A stretch of DNA of 64,000 bases from Dactylis glomerata. Taxonomy: Eukaryota > Streptophyta > Magnoliopsida > Poales > Poaceae. Positions 20,832 through 33,900 of this stretch are shown here, one piece after another (position 1 is the stretch's first letter; each line of letters opens with the position of its first letter). The stretch covers positions 2,356,781 through 2,420,780 of the forward strand of contig QXEO01000382.1 of assembly GCA_007115705.1 (NCBI GenBank). The letters are read 5' to 3'. The position numbers and the translations under genes are program-made. The notes under the pieces are model-generated. The model was not told where the DNA came from and made no database searches. It saw only the letters and a program-made list of their open reading frames with translations.

Positions 20832-22574
20832 ATGGCTCCCAAAGCTTCCCGGCCAAAAGGGAAGGGCTCAGCGGCAGGTAAGGACGCCGCTCTGCCCGCC
20901 TTGCCGAAGGGATCTTGGGAAGGCTCCTGGGTGAAAGACAAGCAGATCGAGCTGCTGCACCGAGGCCGGGTGCTTCCCCCCGCGGACCTCGTGGGCTGCC
21001 GTCCTGCCGGCGGTGAACTGGTCCCCACTCCCGCGCCCGGGGAGATGGTGGTCTTCTATGACCATTTCCCCCGGGGCTTCGCGCTGCCCGCCAGCAGCTT
21101 CATGCGCCGATTCCTGGACCATTTTCACTTGCAACCACATCACATCGGGGCGAATGCGATAATGGTTCTGTCCGCGTTCGCCACCCTCTACGAGGCATAT
21201 TTGGGCATCTAGCCCAACGTCGAGCTGTTCCGCCAGCTGATCTTCTTCAAGACCCAGACAGCGGACACCGTTCTGGTGATATGCGGCACCGCCTCTTTCT
21301 ACGCCCGCAAGTCCGCTGACTTCCCCGGCATAAAGGGGAAGGAGTCTTGCAAGAAGTGGTAGCGCTCCTTCTTCTACGTGAAGAACCTGAAGGCGGGCGA
21401 AGACCATATCAACTTGCCGCCCTTTGAAGCGGGTGGGCCCAAGCGGGAGAACTAGAGTACCGCTCCTCCTCGTCCATCGCCGGACATGGAGAAGATTCTT
21501 CAGCGGGTCACCACGCTGCAGGTGGAGGGTGGCCTGGAGCCGACTGACCTTCTCCTCGCCTTCCTGGTCGCCCGCGTATCTCCGCTCCAGCGCCGCTCGC
21601 ACAAGATGTGCTTCCTGGGATCTGCCAAGGATCCCACTCGTCATTCCTCCAAGGCGCTGTCAGCATTGGAGGTGGCTCGGAAGGCGAACCGCATTGCCGA
21701 CGTCAAGCTTCAGCCCTCATGGATGTGGGGACTGGAACCTCATGACCGGGTCAACCCAATCGCTGAGGTGAGCTTGACGGTCCTGACTTCAGGCCTTTTC
21801 TTCCCTTGCTACTCTGGTCTACTGACCTATATTCACTTGGTGCGGGTAGAACTTTTTTGCTCTGCAGGCGGCGGAGAATTTGACTCAGTGTCAAGCTGGC
21901 TTCGCCACTGACAGAGCCGAATCGGATGATAAAGTCATCTAGGACGAAGCCGAGGAGGTGGAGGACGCCAATTCTCAGGCCGCCGCCGAGAGCTCGAGCG
22001 CCACTCAAGGCGATGAGGGAAACGATGAGCTCGAAGACTCAGGCGAACCCCTTGACCACTCCAGTAAGTTCCCTAGTCCTTCTCTCCTAAGAGATCGGTC
22101 CAAAGATGACGACGGCGGCGCAGGATCAACTGCCACCCTCGGGGGTGTAGCTCTCCACGTAGCCACTGCTGCCGCTGCTGGGGCTCAGGCTCCCCTGACC
22201 GTGGAACTACCAGAGTCCCCCGGGCGATGTTCTGCCGCCCTAGAGCCGGCGGACCCAGAAGAGGCTGGAGGCGTTCTGGCCGGTACCAAGAGAAAGGCCC
22301 AGCCGGCCTTCTCCGAGCCGGCTGACAAGCGCACAAAACCTGAGCCAGCAGCGCGGGACCTGCGGCGTCCCAAGGTGAAGAAGGTGGCCAAACAGTGGGC
22401 TATTGCTGTAGCCGGGTGAGCTCCTCGCTTCCTTGCTTCTCGTCCTCATTTTACCGACGCTGCCTCGATTGACTCAGTCGTGGGACGCCCTCTTTGCAGG
22501 TCACCTCTTTCTGCCGAGCCGGCTGTTCAGCCTCCTCCCGCCGTCGCTTCCAAGGGACTCGTGCCCCCGGCTCC
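20832..22574 (+). pseudogene. T3 antisense gene, exons 1-3 (5' part), with nonsense codons
   Basis: Same gene family as 45819-50231. Exon 1 is 20832-21767 and encodes the domain I associate with the Pfam family 'putative gypsy type transposon' (VFYDHFPRGFALPAS, LQPHHIGANAIMVLSAFATL, ESCKKW, RSFFYVKN). Exon 2 is 21868-22415 (acidic, then a basic KRKAQ and KVKKVAK patch). Exon 3 starts at 22500 and is cut at 22574 by A2. Introns have GT-AG ends. In-frame TAGs at 21210, 21360, 21453 and 21940 break it; all fit Trp or Gln codons changed by C/G-to-T/A transitions. The exon-end phases (0, 2) are the same as in T4. Confidence 0.82.
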
Positions 22575-24276
22575 TGCTACTATGTGGTGGCACCCAGAAA
22601 ATTAGCTACTGGTTTCTAGTTGATGTGTAGCAGACAGTCCTTGTGCTTGGTGGATAACCAGCCCGTTGGGAACCCCAAGAGGAAGTTATGATGAGTATAG
22701 CAGCTAGTTTTCCCTCAGTTAAGAAACCAAGGTTTTAATATCGATCAGGAGAGGAGAGACAATGACAGCTAAAGGTGATGCTTGCTAGTTTGCGATAGCA
22801 GCGGACAATTTATATATGGCGCCTCGTCCAAGCTTTGCTTGCTAGATGCAACATGGAACCTGCACACACACAAACAAATACTTTGTTTCCAACTTGCGAT
22901 GAGGTTGTCAATCTCACCGGTTTGCTTGAAACAAAGGTTATGAGTGTATCGAGTGGAAAACAGTAATAGTATGCGAGTAAAGTAAACAGTGCGTGAAAGT
23001 AAACAGGTAATGGCAATATGATGGAACTAGGACCGGGGTCCACAGTTCACTAGTGGTGTCTCTCCATAGATAAAATAACATGCTGGGTAAACAAATTACA
23101 GTTGGGCAATTGATAGAATAAAGATAACGTGATATGTCAAGAAGATCACTATGAGATTTACTCTGGGCATTACAACAAAATACATAGACCACCATCCAAC
23201 TGCATCTATGACTAATAATCCACCCCCGGGGATATCAATCTGAACACCCCAAAAGTATTAAGTTGCGAACAATAGATAATTGCATTAAGCAAAGTGTGTA
23301 ATGTAAACAAAGCATATGCCCTTGAGCATATGAATGTTGTTTTCTCCCTAGTAGCAACAGCACATCTACCACCTTAGAGGTTTCTGTCACTCCCCCAGGT
23401 GAAATAGAGACATGAACCCACTATCGAGCATAAATACCCCCTCTTGGAGTCACTAGCAAGTACTCGGCCAAGATAGCTACTAACAACGGAGAGCATGCAA
23501 GATCATAAACAACATAGAGATAACATAAGATAAATTTCAGTACAACAACTTAATCATAAACACCAATATTCATCGGATCCAACAAACCAACATCATAGAA
23601 TTACATAGCAGTGATCTCAATCATGTAAGGCAGCTCATGAGATCTAAACATGAAGCACAAAGTGGAGAAGACAACCATCTAGCTACTGCTATGGACCCAT
23701 ATTCCAAGGTAGACTACTCACTCATCGCTCCGAAGGCAAGCATGGTGATGAAGAAGGCCTCCAGTGGTGATTCCCCTCTCCGGCAGGGTGCCGAGAAGAG
23801 CTTTTGGACCCTCCCGATCTTCGGGTCAACGGTGACGGTGGATCGCGATGTGTTCTGGAAATCTGATTGGGTCCTTAGGTTTTTTCTGTCGGGGGGGTAT
23901 TTATAGGCAAAGGGGCGGCGTCAGAGAAGGGGCCAGGCGCCCTCACATAGGCCCCGCACGGCCAGACCCCTGGCCGCGCCGGCCCTGTGTGTGGGGCCCT
24001 GGTGGCCCCCCTCCAGCTCCCCTTCGGATCTCTAGAAGCTTCCGGGAAAAATAAGACTTTAGGAACTTGTTTCGTCCAATTCCAAGAATATTTCCTGTGT
24101 ATCACTTCTGAAACACAAAAACAGCAGAAAATAGGAAACTGGCACTGTGGCAACTTGTTAATAGGTTAGTTCTAGAAAATGCATAAAAGTGCCACGAAGT
24201 GTAACGAAACAATAGGCAAATGGTGTAAAAACAAGCATGGGGCATCAAAAATTATAGATATGTTGGAGACGTATCA
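22575..24276 (-). repeat. A2 3' LTR (1,702 bp)
   Basis: Starts TGCTACTATGTGGTGG on the plus strand (TGATACTATG in the other copy) and ends GAGACGTATCA. No coding potential is supported. The small ORFs at 23637-23906 and 23848-24054 lie within the repeat and have no relatives I recognise. Confidence 0.92.
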
Positions 24277-24291
24277 AGCATCCCCAAGCTT
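24277..24291 (-). other. A2 polypurine tract
   Basis: The minus strand reads AAGCTTGGGGATGCT immediately before the TGATAC LTR start, the usual form in grass Athila-type elements. Confidence 0.75.
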
Positions 24292-25217
24292 AACTCCTGC
24301 TCGTCCTCGAGTAGGTAAGTGATAACAAAGGAATAATTTTTGAGGTGACATGCACCTACACAATCTTGATCATATATGTAAGCATTGGTGAGCTGGGTTC
24401 ATAGAACTTAAACATGGGCATGAAGATATAATTATGACAATAAGAACTTAGCAACCATGTTGTAAACATGTAAATGAACATAAACAAAATATCATGATAA
24501 TGAAACAATGAAAGTCAAACGTGTGTTCAAATCATAAAGAAAACATACAAGTGGTTTTCAGCTTGTCCTTCAAAGAGAGCAAAACATAAATGCATAGAAC
24601 ACCTTCAAGTTTAAGAGGGCGACTAGATACAAATAATTTGAGACAAGTGAAACCAATCATCATGAATCAATCAATGAACTTTGGGACAATGCATATCACA
24701 CTAAGAATGACAACTATGCTCTCTTAATGGTGCATAAAGAAAGAAGGTGGTGACTCAATATAAAAGTAGAAGAAAGGCCCTTCGCAGAGGGAAGCAGTAA
24801 TTGCGCATGTGCTAGAGCTTTTCATTTGTAAAACAGAGATAAAAATTGGTTTTGGGAGGTGGTTGTCTTTGTCAACGACTGGCAATGGGGTTCTTACTAT
24901 CTTCCATACAAAAATTGAAGCAAGTTTTTGAGAGAGAGATTGGCACTTTTTGTGCTCTTTTATAAAACTTGGCACTCCTCCCCACCTTTTTTCCTTTCAC
25001 AAACCATGGCTAACCGATTCCATCGGGTGCCCACCATCATTCACATTCCTTGGAGGAGTGCCTTTTTTATTTTTTTTTGGAATAAGAAATATGGAAGATA
25101 GCAAATCCGACCACTACGTCCCCATGAGCTAAAAATAGTGTCACAAAACAGGAAGTATTTTGAAGGTTTTTGAAAGGTAGCACATGGAAATTTTACTTTG
25201 GAATGGCTTACAAATAC
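24292..25217 (-). other. A2 internal noncoding region (3' part)
   Basis: AT-rich. Only short frames occur (for example 24724-24975 minus), without recognisable motifs. It ends at L; the last five bases (AATAC, 25213-25217) are the left copy of L's target duplication. Confidence 0.6.
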
Positions 25218-26010
25218 TGTCACATCCCAAAAGTTTGGAATGTGAAAAATAAATAAAATAAGAACAATGTATGTTTGAATTGATTGAAATTCACAAAGAA
25301 TTAAAACTTTTTGTTTTAAAAAGCTTTATTAGGAAAACCCTTTCAAACTATCAATTATTATTCCTTGAAGAACTTATTTGAGAAAGTATTATTACAATTA
25401 TTCAAATACTATGCAAGTTTGTTTGCAAAAGAATTATTTACAAAAGAATTTATATAAAATAAAGTAAGCATTACTCACAATGTGTTTGAAAATAAATTTC
25501 AAAATATTATAAATACTTCCCTAACTTCACAAGAATTATGTTGAAACCCTATTTCCAATTTCATTACGAAAGTAAGCCCCATGGGCCGTTTCATAAAGTT
25601 TTTATGAAAACAAGGTTTATCTCTGAAAAATGTATGTCTTAATATTTTAAAACATTATGTTGAATTTTAGAAAATTTCAGAAACTGGTTTGAATTAATTT
25701 GGATCCAAAATGCAAAAGTTATAAATAAATCAAGAAATAGAAAAAAAAGGAAAAAGAAGAAAGAAGAAAGATTAAAAAAATATAAAATGGCCCCGGGGAA
25801 CCAATCTGGCCCGGCCGAGTTTCGGCCCATGGCCCAACTTCCAATCCCGAACCGGTACACAGTTATTCTCCCTCACCCTCACTGACTTGCGGGCCCCACC
25901 TACCAGGACACCTCCTTCTTCCTCCGGCCGGAAGTTTCGCCCGAGACAGCGCACTCTTCCCCTCTTAATTCCCCCTTAATCCCTTGCCCCTTTTCATCAC
26001 CAGCAGTGGC

Positions 26011-26017
26011 TATAAAA
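26011..26017 (+). promoter_or_regulatory. TATA box of the L 5' LTR
   Basis: GGCTATAAAAGGCC followed by a pyrimidine-rich leader, a textbook plant core promoter. The other LTR keeps it at 31760-31766. Confidence 0.65.
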
Positions 26018-29000
26018 GGCCCCGTCCCTCCTCTCTGTTTCCCCCTTGGTCCCGCTCCCGATTGTTTTGCCTAGCCCCTGAAATCGCTCGCCGAAGAAGC
26101 ATAAACCAGCCACAGTAAAACGACGATTCCGGCGGAACAAGGTGATCCCGCCGCTCCTACTTGATACCCTAGCCTCCCCTTGATCTGGCACACATGCCCA
26201 TGTTTTTAATTGCCCCTATCATGCAGTACATGATGCACATCAGTGACGACTGGAGCTCGTCGGTGCTTGGTTTCGCTTCGATCGGCTTCTACCATTGCTG
26301 CAAAGACGGAGACGCAAAGGAGAGGACGCCAGAGGACCCGCCGCAACACCCTGCCCCTCGTCGACCATGTCTGCGACGCCGGAGATCTTTGGAGAGCCTC
26401 CGTCGTCCGTTCTCGAGCCGTGGGACTTCGCCGTCGGTGACCTCGGTGAGCCTCCCCCTTCCTTTATTTTTCTGACCCTTGGATCTAGATCTAATGGATT
26501 AGATTAGAATTTTACTGAACGGGTACCGTTAGATTTGAGCCGTCCAGGACACTTTAGATCGAACGCACCAAATTGCAGATCCAGTCGAAACAGTATAGAC
26601 CAATCAGAACAGAGCACGTGGCAGATCTCTGTTAACTCAGAAATTCGAATTAGAATTTAAAAACAGAAAGAGCTGTAAACTTTGAAAATCAATATCTTCT
26701 GTTCTGTATATCCAAAAATTGCAAATAATATGTCCCTGGAATCCTAAAAATGTTTAGAACACTATTCTGTAATAAAAATTGACTTTTGGAACAGTTAAAA
26801 TCATTCAAATTCAAACATGTGAATTTGAGCAATTTTGATATAATTCAAATTCTATAAATCCTTTTCAGATGATTCTTTTTGCAAATGGATCATATTGTTA
26901 TCCTCTATCTATTAGAACTACTGCAGAAATTAATTGGACAAAGTTTATCAAATATTCAAATTCAAATATAGATTTGAGTATTTTCTTCCTAGATTTAATT
27001 CTATAATTAATTTAGGCATAATACCTTTTGTAAAATGTAATATCTTGATAATATAAAATCACCAGAAAACTCCACACACCTTTTTCACACTTTTCCAAGA
27101 TCAAATCCACTAGTTCATCTTTTTGCAAGAATTGTGTTATTTGAAACACTTAGCAAATATCAAATCCCTAAAATCCTATCATGCACTTTTGTGCTATTTG
27201 TTTTGTCCCACTAAACCAAAGAAGTGTGAAATATACTAAGTCCTAAAGACCAAATAAAATCTACCATAACTTAGTAAAAATCTATTCTCTATTCTTGCCT
27301 AAGTGCAAAACTATCAATTCCCTCTTACCCAAAATTCTTCTAAGTATTTTACCCTTCCAACACTATGGCGTGGAAGTTTTCCCATGACAATACCATGAAG
27401 AAGAAGTTGAAGAGAAGACATAAAGTTGAAGGCCAAGCCAGAAGTTGAAGAGAAGACAAGGAGTTGAAGTCAAAGAAGAAGATCTAAGAGAAGAGAGCCT
27501 CGAGTCAAAGAAGATAATAGTATTAGACCTCCTGACTTAGAATTTATTCATCCATCTTCTCCAACCAAGCCTAGAAATCTCATTGAGGCTAATTTTTACT
27601 AAGTGTTGACAACTCCTAACAATCTAGAAAACTGCCCAACAATCTTAAGTCCTTGACTTAGCCAAAGTCCTCCATCCCTAACACACCAACTCCATGTCCA
27701 ATCTTTTGCCCAAATATCACTAAGACAATTCAAGACTTAACTAAAACCAATAAACACTTTTGTCTTGTTTGATTATGTTGCTTGGATGGTATGTTTATGT
27801 TGTGTTCCTTTTTATCTTATAGTTGTATGGAGAGCTACGTGTATTGACTAAGAGAAGTACAATCTTCAGAATTTCTAAGGCAAGTGTCATCATCTTCTTG
27901 TCCTACTAAAGTATTGTCACTAGTAGTTTTCTTATAGATGATGCATGTGTAGGTGTTTTATAAACTTATGATTTTATGCTAAGTCTTTTGTCTAGCTTAT
28001 GTCTAGCTTTTGCATCTCCTAGTAGAACTGCTACTGCTATAGGTTGCCTTACACCTATTGTGGGAAGGGATATAACATGATTTGGCTAAGTGTTGAAAAC
28101 CTTGTTTTACAAAAAAACTAAGAAAACAACTAAGTTAATGAAACACCTGGGTGGAAAGTGGTAAGAATGGATTTGTGTTGAGTGTTTCCCTGGGGTCATG
28201 TCATCGAGCCTCTGAACCACCAGGTGTATCTCACTTGTGGACGGCCACCCAGGAACAAAGAGATTGGAGACGTTCAATGTTGTGAAGCTTCTAGTGCAAC
28301 CACAAGACAATATGGGCTCTGTCTTGGTCAATTAAGTTGCAAGAACTCAAGCCAGGCGGACAGAGGGTGGTTTTCGGGAGCGCGTCCATTTGGTCTGAGG
28401 GAATGCTTATGAAAGGCCTCATCTTAGTTTTCACTTGGCCGTTTGAGGCAAAATGAGTCTCACGGCAAAATGGGTTAACTAAGTCCTGTGGGAAAAGTGC
28501 ACCACCTCTGCAGAGGGATAAAACTAAGTACTTAGCCGTGTCCCCGGTTACGGACAATTTTGAGCGACATGATATTGAAGCTGTTCAAGGATCTCATCAT
28601 GCCAACTTCTTAAAGATTAAAAGTTGTGGGTTGAACTGGGAATATGGCAATTGGTGCAAGTGTCTATTGGCTAGCAGTTCCCGTGCCATGTCTATGTGCC
28701 AGTGTCTGCAGGAATGGTTCACCCAAACCAAGTTGTCCATATTTAGTAATTGAGGTTTTGACATTGATGTAAGTGTCTATCGACCAGTGTGTTCTGTACG
28801 ATAACTACGGCCTGTGGCTACAGGGGTAGATCACCCAAGTCAAGTTGTCCAGCTAAAAGTTTTGCTCAAAGAATGATAGTATAAAATTGCTTAGTGCAAA
28901 TAGGCCTGCAGCTCCACCTAGCCAAATATTCATTTAAGTGTTAGGTTCCATTGGTGTCCACCAAACAATGACATCTTGCCAATACAATTCAAGTGTATTG

Positions 29001-29204
29001 ACCCCTTTGTGGCTGCAACGTTTCATGTTGCAGGTTCTGACGATGAGAAAGGTACAACAGGGTTACGAGTCTATCCGCAGCATGTTCGCCTATGGCACAT
29101 GAAGAGGAAGGACTCCATGCTACTTATGTTTTCATTGTAAACTCTGAAAGCTCTATGTTATGAGCATTGTAAGTTCTCTATGTAATTGCTGGATCATGCG
29201 ATGT

Positions 29205-29210
29205 AATAAA
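29205..29210 (+). terminator. Polyadenylation signal of L
   Basis: AATAAA in a GT-rich context with TGACCTTTTTTTC downstream. It is conserved in the second LTR near 34955. Confidence 0.5.
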
Positions 29211-29322
29211 ATGACCTTTTTTTCTTGATATTACATCTTCAACTATGTGTGCTAGCATTTGATCCAGGGACTAGCACTGAAAAGCACAGGGATCGTCATC
29301 TTTAAAAGGTGAGGTCACTACA

Positions 29323-30967
29323 GATGGTATCAGAGCAAAGTGTTGCCCTTAGGTTCATAACCCTAGGATTGGACAAAGACCCCTTAGAAAAATAGGAGTT
29401 GCTCTTATCTCTAAGTTAAAATTTACACACTCATTACCTCATAAACTCTTTCCTTAGTCATTTTCGTCTCTACTTCCCTTCATTTCAACTAAAATATGAA
29501 GAGCATCAACTTCAACACCTCAAAGGACTTCAAGACCCACCCACCGCTATCATCAAAGGAAGCAAATTGAAGAAGTTTAGAAGACAAAGTCTATGCATCA
29601 ATAGTTCTAGGACTTAGAAATTCTTATGAAGGATCATGATAGCAATAGGACCAACAAACTACTTAGCAAATGATGAGCTACTTGCCCAACTGAAGTATAC
29701 AATGTTCTAGGAGCAAGAAGACAAGTTCATGTTCAAGAGAAGCACAAGAAGATGAGAGAGATTAGGAAGGACCCCGAAGATGAAAAGAGTAGACTACTAC
29801 CTGGAAGACATCCAAGAAGCTCTAGTTGGACCCCCATTTAAGATCTATGTAAGAATGACATCGTAATATGTTATGATCGTATCAAATTGTGATATGATCA
29901 TATTAGTTTGTTTGCGGTAGAATGATATTGTTTGATGTGACAAATGCTTGTTAGATCTTGATTGTAAGATGAATTACCTTGAGATGCTATGTTGGGTAGG
30001 ATTTTCTTTAGATCCCTTCTGTCTGTTCTCATCTTATTCAAACCCAAACAAGTGTTTTTGACAAGCCTCCATGAAGACAATAACATTGACAGATCCAACT
30101 AAGATGCTAAGTACAAGAAGAAGCATAGAACAAGAGATGGAAAACTGAAGGATCTACAAGCTAAGAGATTTTGCCATATGAGAGTTTACGCAAACCATTA
30201 GCTAAAGATCGATAGATTTGTTTTCTGAAAATTCTCAACAAAAAAATGAGACATGGATTCAATATCCATAGAACTTTTGAGGAGACCAAGAGTTAGAATG
30301 CGAGATGCACCAAACCAAATGCAAGGTAACGATTGGGTGCATTATGGATTGGCCCCCATGAAGACTACTCAAATTGTTCGCTCTTGATATGAGGAATGGT
30401 AAATCTAGAGAGACATACCTACAAGAGAGACGACATTGTTAAACCTGAACCCTAGGAGGATAAAAATTGTACCCCTTATAATAGGCAAGTGTTGCCAAAA
30501 CATAGGAATACGGTGAGGATGAACCAACGAGCTTACCGTTGAAGATGACTTGCAAGTCTATGAAGATCCAACAAGGATATGAAGTGAAGCTATGAGAACA
30601 CTCAACTTGGTCTTCTGATTGACCCAAAGAGTGACTCTTCAGTGTCCAAAGTAGGTCAAACAACTACCATGATGGACGAAAGCTCTACAAACAAAGGAAG
30701 CTATACTCAATGCCATCTTGAGGAAGATTTGATTCTATGGTGTGAGAATAGACACCCATCTATTGGAAATGAAGGAAGAAGCTACATATGGTACAAAAGA
30801 TGACCTAGTGCTAAGTCATATCCAAGGTGTGCCCCATCTGAACCCAAAAACCTAGACTACCCAAAAAAGTATCTTTTAAGGGTGGTAGCCCACCCAGCAT
30901 CCCAAACCCATCTTTCTTTCTAGCCTCTCCAAATCTCGGGACGAGATTTCTTTTAAGGGTGGTAGTC
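29323..30967 (+). other. L internal domain, noncoding
   Basis: Begins GA then TGGTATCAGAGC (29325-29336), the complement of the initiator tRNA-Met 3' end. No ORF of note. The end has two copies of TCTTTTAAGGGTGGTAG (30872-30888 and 30949-30965); the second, next to the LTR, is the polypurine tract. Confidence 0.8.
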
Positions 30968-33900
30968 TGTCACATCCCAAAAGTTTGGAATGTGAAAAAT
31001 AAATAAAATAAGAACAATATATGTTTGAATTGATTGAAATTCACAAAGAATTAAAACTTTTTGTTTTAAAAAGCTTTATTAGGAAAACCCTTTCAAACTA
31101 TCAATTTTTATTCCTTGAAGAACTTATTTGAGAAAGTATTATTGCAATTATTCAAATACTATGCAAGTTTGTTTGCAAAAGAATTATTTACAAAAGAATT
31201 TATATAAAATAAAGTAAGCATTACTCACAATGTGTTTGAAAATAAATTTCAAAATATTATAAATACTTCCCTAACTTCACAAGAATTATGTTGAAACCCT
31301 ATTTCCAATTTCATTACGAAAGTAAGCCCCATGGGCCATTTCATAAAGTTTTTATGAAAGCAAGGTTTATCTCTAAAAAATGTATGTCTTAATATTTTAA
31401 AACATTATGTTGAATTTTAGAAAATTTCAAAAACTGGTTTGAATTAATTTGGATCCAAAATGCAAAAGTTATAAATAAATCAAGAAATAAAAAAAGGAAA
31501 AAGAAGGAAGAAGAAAGAATAAAAAATATATAATGGCCCCGGGGAACCAATCTGGCCTGGCCGAGTTTCGGCCCATGGCCCAACTTCCAATCCTGAACCG
31601 GTACCCAGTTATTCTCCCTCACCCTCGCTGACTTGCGGGCCCCACCTGCCAGGACACCTCCTTCTTCCTCCTCCGGCTAGAAGTTTCGCCCGAGACAGCG
31701 CACTCTTCCCCTCTTAATTTCCCCTTAATCCCTTGCCCCTTTTCATCACCAGTGGCGGCTATAAAAGGCCCCGTCCCTCCTCTCTGTTTCCCCCTTGGTC
31801 CCGCTCCCGATTGTTTCGCCTAGCCCCTAAAATCGCTCGCCGAAGAAGCACAAACCAGCCGCAGTAAAACGGCGATTCTGGCGGAACAAGGTGATCCCGC
31901 TGCTCCTACTTGATACCCTAGCCACCCCTTGATCTGGCGCACACGCCCATGTTTTTAATTGCCCCTATCATGCAGTACACGATGCACATCGGTGATGACT
32001 GGAGCTCGTCGGCGCTTGGTTCCGCTCCGATCGGCTTCTACCATTGCTGCAGAGACGGAGACGCAAAGGAGAGGACGCCAGAGGACCCGCCGCAACACCC
32101 CGCCCCGCGTCGACCACATCTGCGACGCCGGAGATCTTTGGAGAGCCTCCATCATCCGTTCCCGAGCCGCGGGACTTCGCCGTCAGTGACCTCGATGAGC
32201 CTCCCCCTTCCTTTATTTTTCTGACCCTTGGATCTAGATCTAATGGATTAGATTAGAATTTTTACTGAACGGGTACCGTTAGATCTGAGCCATCCAGGAC
32301 ACTTTAGATCGAATGCACCAAATTGTAGATCCAGTCAAAATGGTATAGACCAATCAGAACAGAGCACGTGGCAGATCTCTGTTAAGTCAGAAATTCGAAT
32401 TAGAATTTAAAAACAGAAAGAGCTGTAAACTTTGAAAATCAATATCTTCTGTTCAGTATATCCAAAAATTGCAAATAATATGTCCCTGGAATCCTAAAAA
32501 TGTTTAGAACACTATTTTGTAATAAAAATTGACTTTTGGAACAATTAAAATCATTCAAATTCAAACATGTGAATTTGAGCAATTTTGATATAATTCAAAT
32601 TCTATAAATCCTTTTCAGATGATTCTTTTTGCAAATGGATCATATTGTTATCCTCTATCTATTAGAACTACTGCAGAAATTAATTGGACAAAGTTTATCA
32701 AATATTCAAATTCAAATGTAGATTTGAGTATTTTCTTCCTAGATTTAATTCTATAATTAATTTAGGCATAATACCTTTTGTAAAATTTAATATCTTGATA
32801 ATATAAAATCACCAGAAAACTCCACACACCTTTTTCACACTTTTCCAAGATCAAATCCACTAGTTCATCTTTTTGCAAGAATTGTGTTATTTGAAACACT
32901 TAGCAAATATCAAATCCCTAAAATCCTATCATGCACTTTTGTGCTATTTGTTTTGTCCCACTAAACCAAAGAAGTGTGAAATATACTAAGTCCTAAAGAC
33001 CAAATAAAATATACCATAACTTAGTAAAAATCTACTCTCTATTCTTGCCTAAGTGCAAAACTATCAATTCCCTCTTACCCAAAATTCTTCTAAGTATTTT
33101 ACCCCTCCAACACTATGGCGTGGAAGTTTTCCCATGACAATACCATGAAGAAGAAGTTGAAGAGAAGACATAAAGTTGAAGGCCAAGCCAGAAGTTGAAG
33201 AGAAGACAAGGAGTTGAAGTCAAAGAAGAAGATCTAAGAGAAGAGAGCCTCGAGTCAAAGAAGATAATAGTATTAGACCTCCTGACTTAGAATTTATTCA
33301 TCCATCTTCTCCAACCAAGCCTAGAAATCTCATTGAGGCTAATTTTTACTAAGTGTTGACAACTCCTAACAATCTAGAAAACCGCCCAACAATCTTAAGT
33401 CCTTGACATAGCAAAAGTCCTCCATCCCTAACACACCAACTCCATGTCCAATCTTTTGCCCAAATATCTCTAAGACAATTCAAGACTTAACTAAAACCAA
33501 TAAACACTTTTGTCTTGTTTGATTATGTTGCTTGGATGGTATGTTTATGTTGTGTTCCTTTTTATCTTATAGTTGTACGGAGAGCTACGTGTATTGACTA
33601 AGAGAAGTACAATCTTCAGAATTTCTAAGGCAAGTGTCATCATCTTCTTGTCCTACTAAAGTATTGTCACTAGTAGTTTTCTTATAGATGATGCATGTGT
33701 AGGTGTTTTATAAACTTATGATTTTATGCTAAGTCTTTTGTCTAGCTTATGTCTAGCTTTTGCATCTCCTAGTAGAACTGCTACTGCTATAGGTTGCCTT
33801 ACACCTGTTGTGGGAAGGGATATAACATGATTTGGCTAAGTGTTGAAAACCTTGTTTTACAAAAAAACTAAGAAAACAACTAATTTAATGAAACACCTGG

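Larger units (their letters stand above)
25218..29322 (+). repeat. L 5' LTR (4,105 bp)
   Basis: Starts TGTCACATCCCAAAAG and ends GGTCACTACA. TATAAAA at 26011-26017 and a polyadenylation signal AATAAA at 29205-29210 imply a U3 of about 0.8 kb, an R of roughly 3.2 kb and a short U5. The region after the TATA is GC-rich for about 450 bp, then strongly AT-rich. Short ORFs such as 26194-26475 are not convincingly coding. Confidence 0.9.

Noticed and set aside
20868..21644. 258-codon minus-strand ORF
   Set aside because: Shadow of exon 1 of the T3 antisense gene; no motif of its own.
23637..24054. Short GC-rich ORFs in the A2 LTR (also 40143-40433)
   Set aside because: Part of a repeat LTR; frame not conserved as protein and no domain.
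24724..24975. 83-codon minus-strand ORF in A2
   Set aside because: AT-rich noncoding part of A2, no motif.
26194..26475. Small ORF present in both L LTRs (also 31949-32224)
   Set aside because: Lies in the repeated R region; differences between copies do not look protein-constrained; no known domain.
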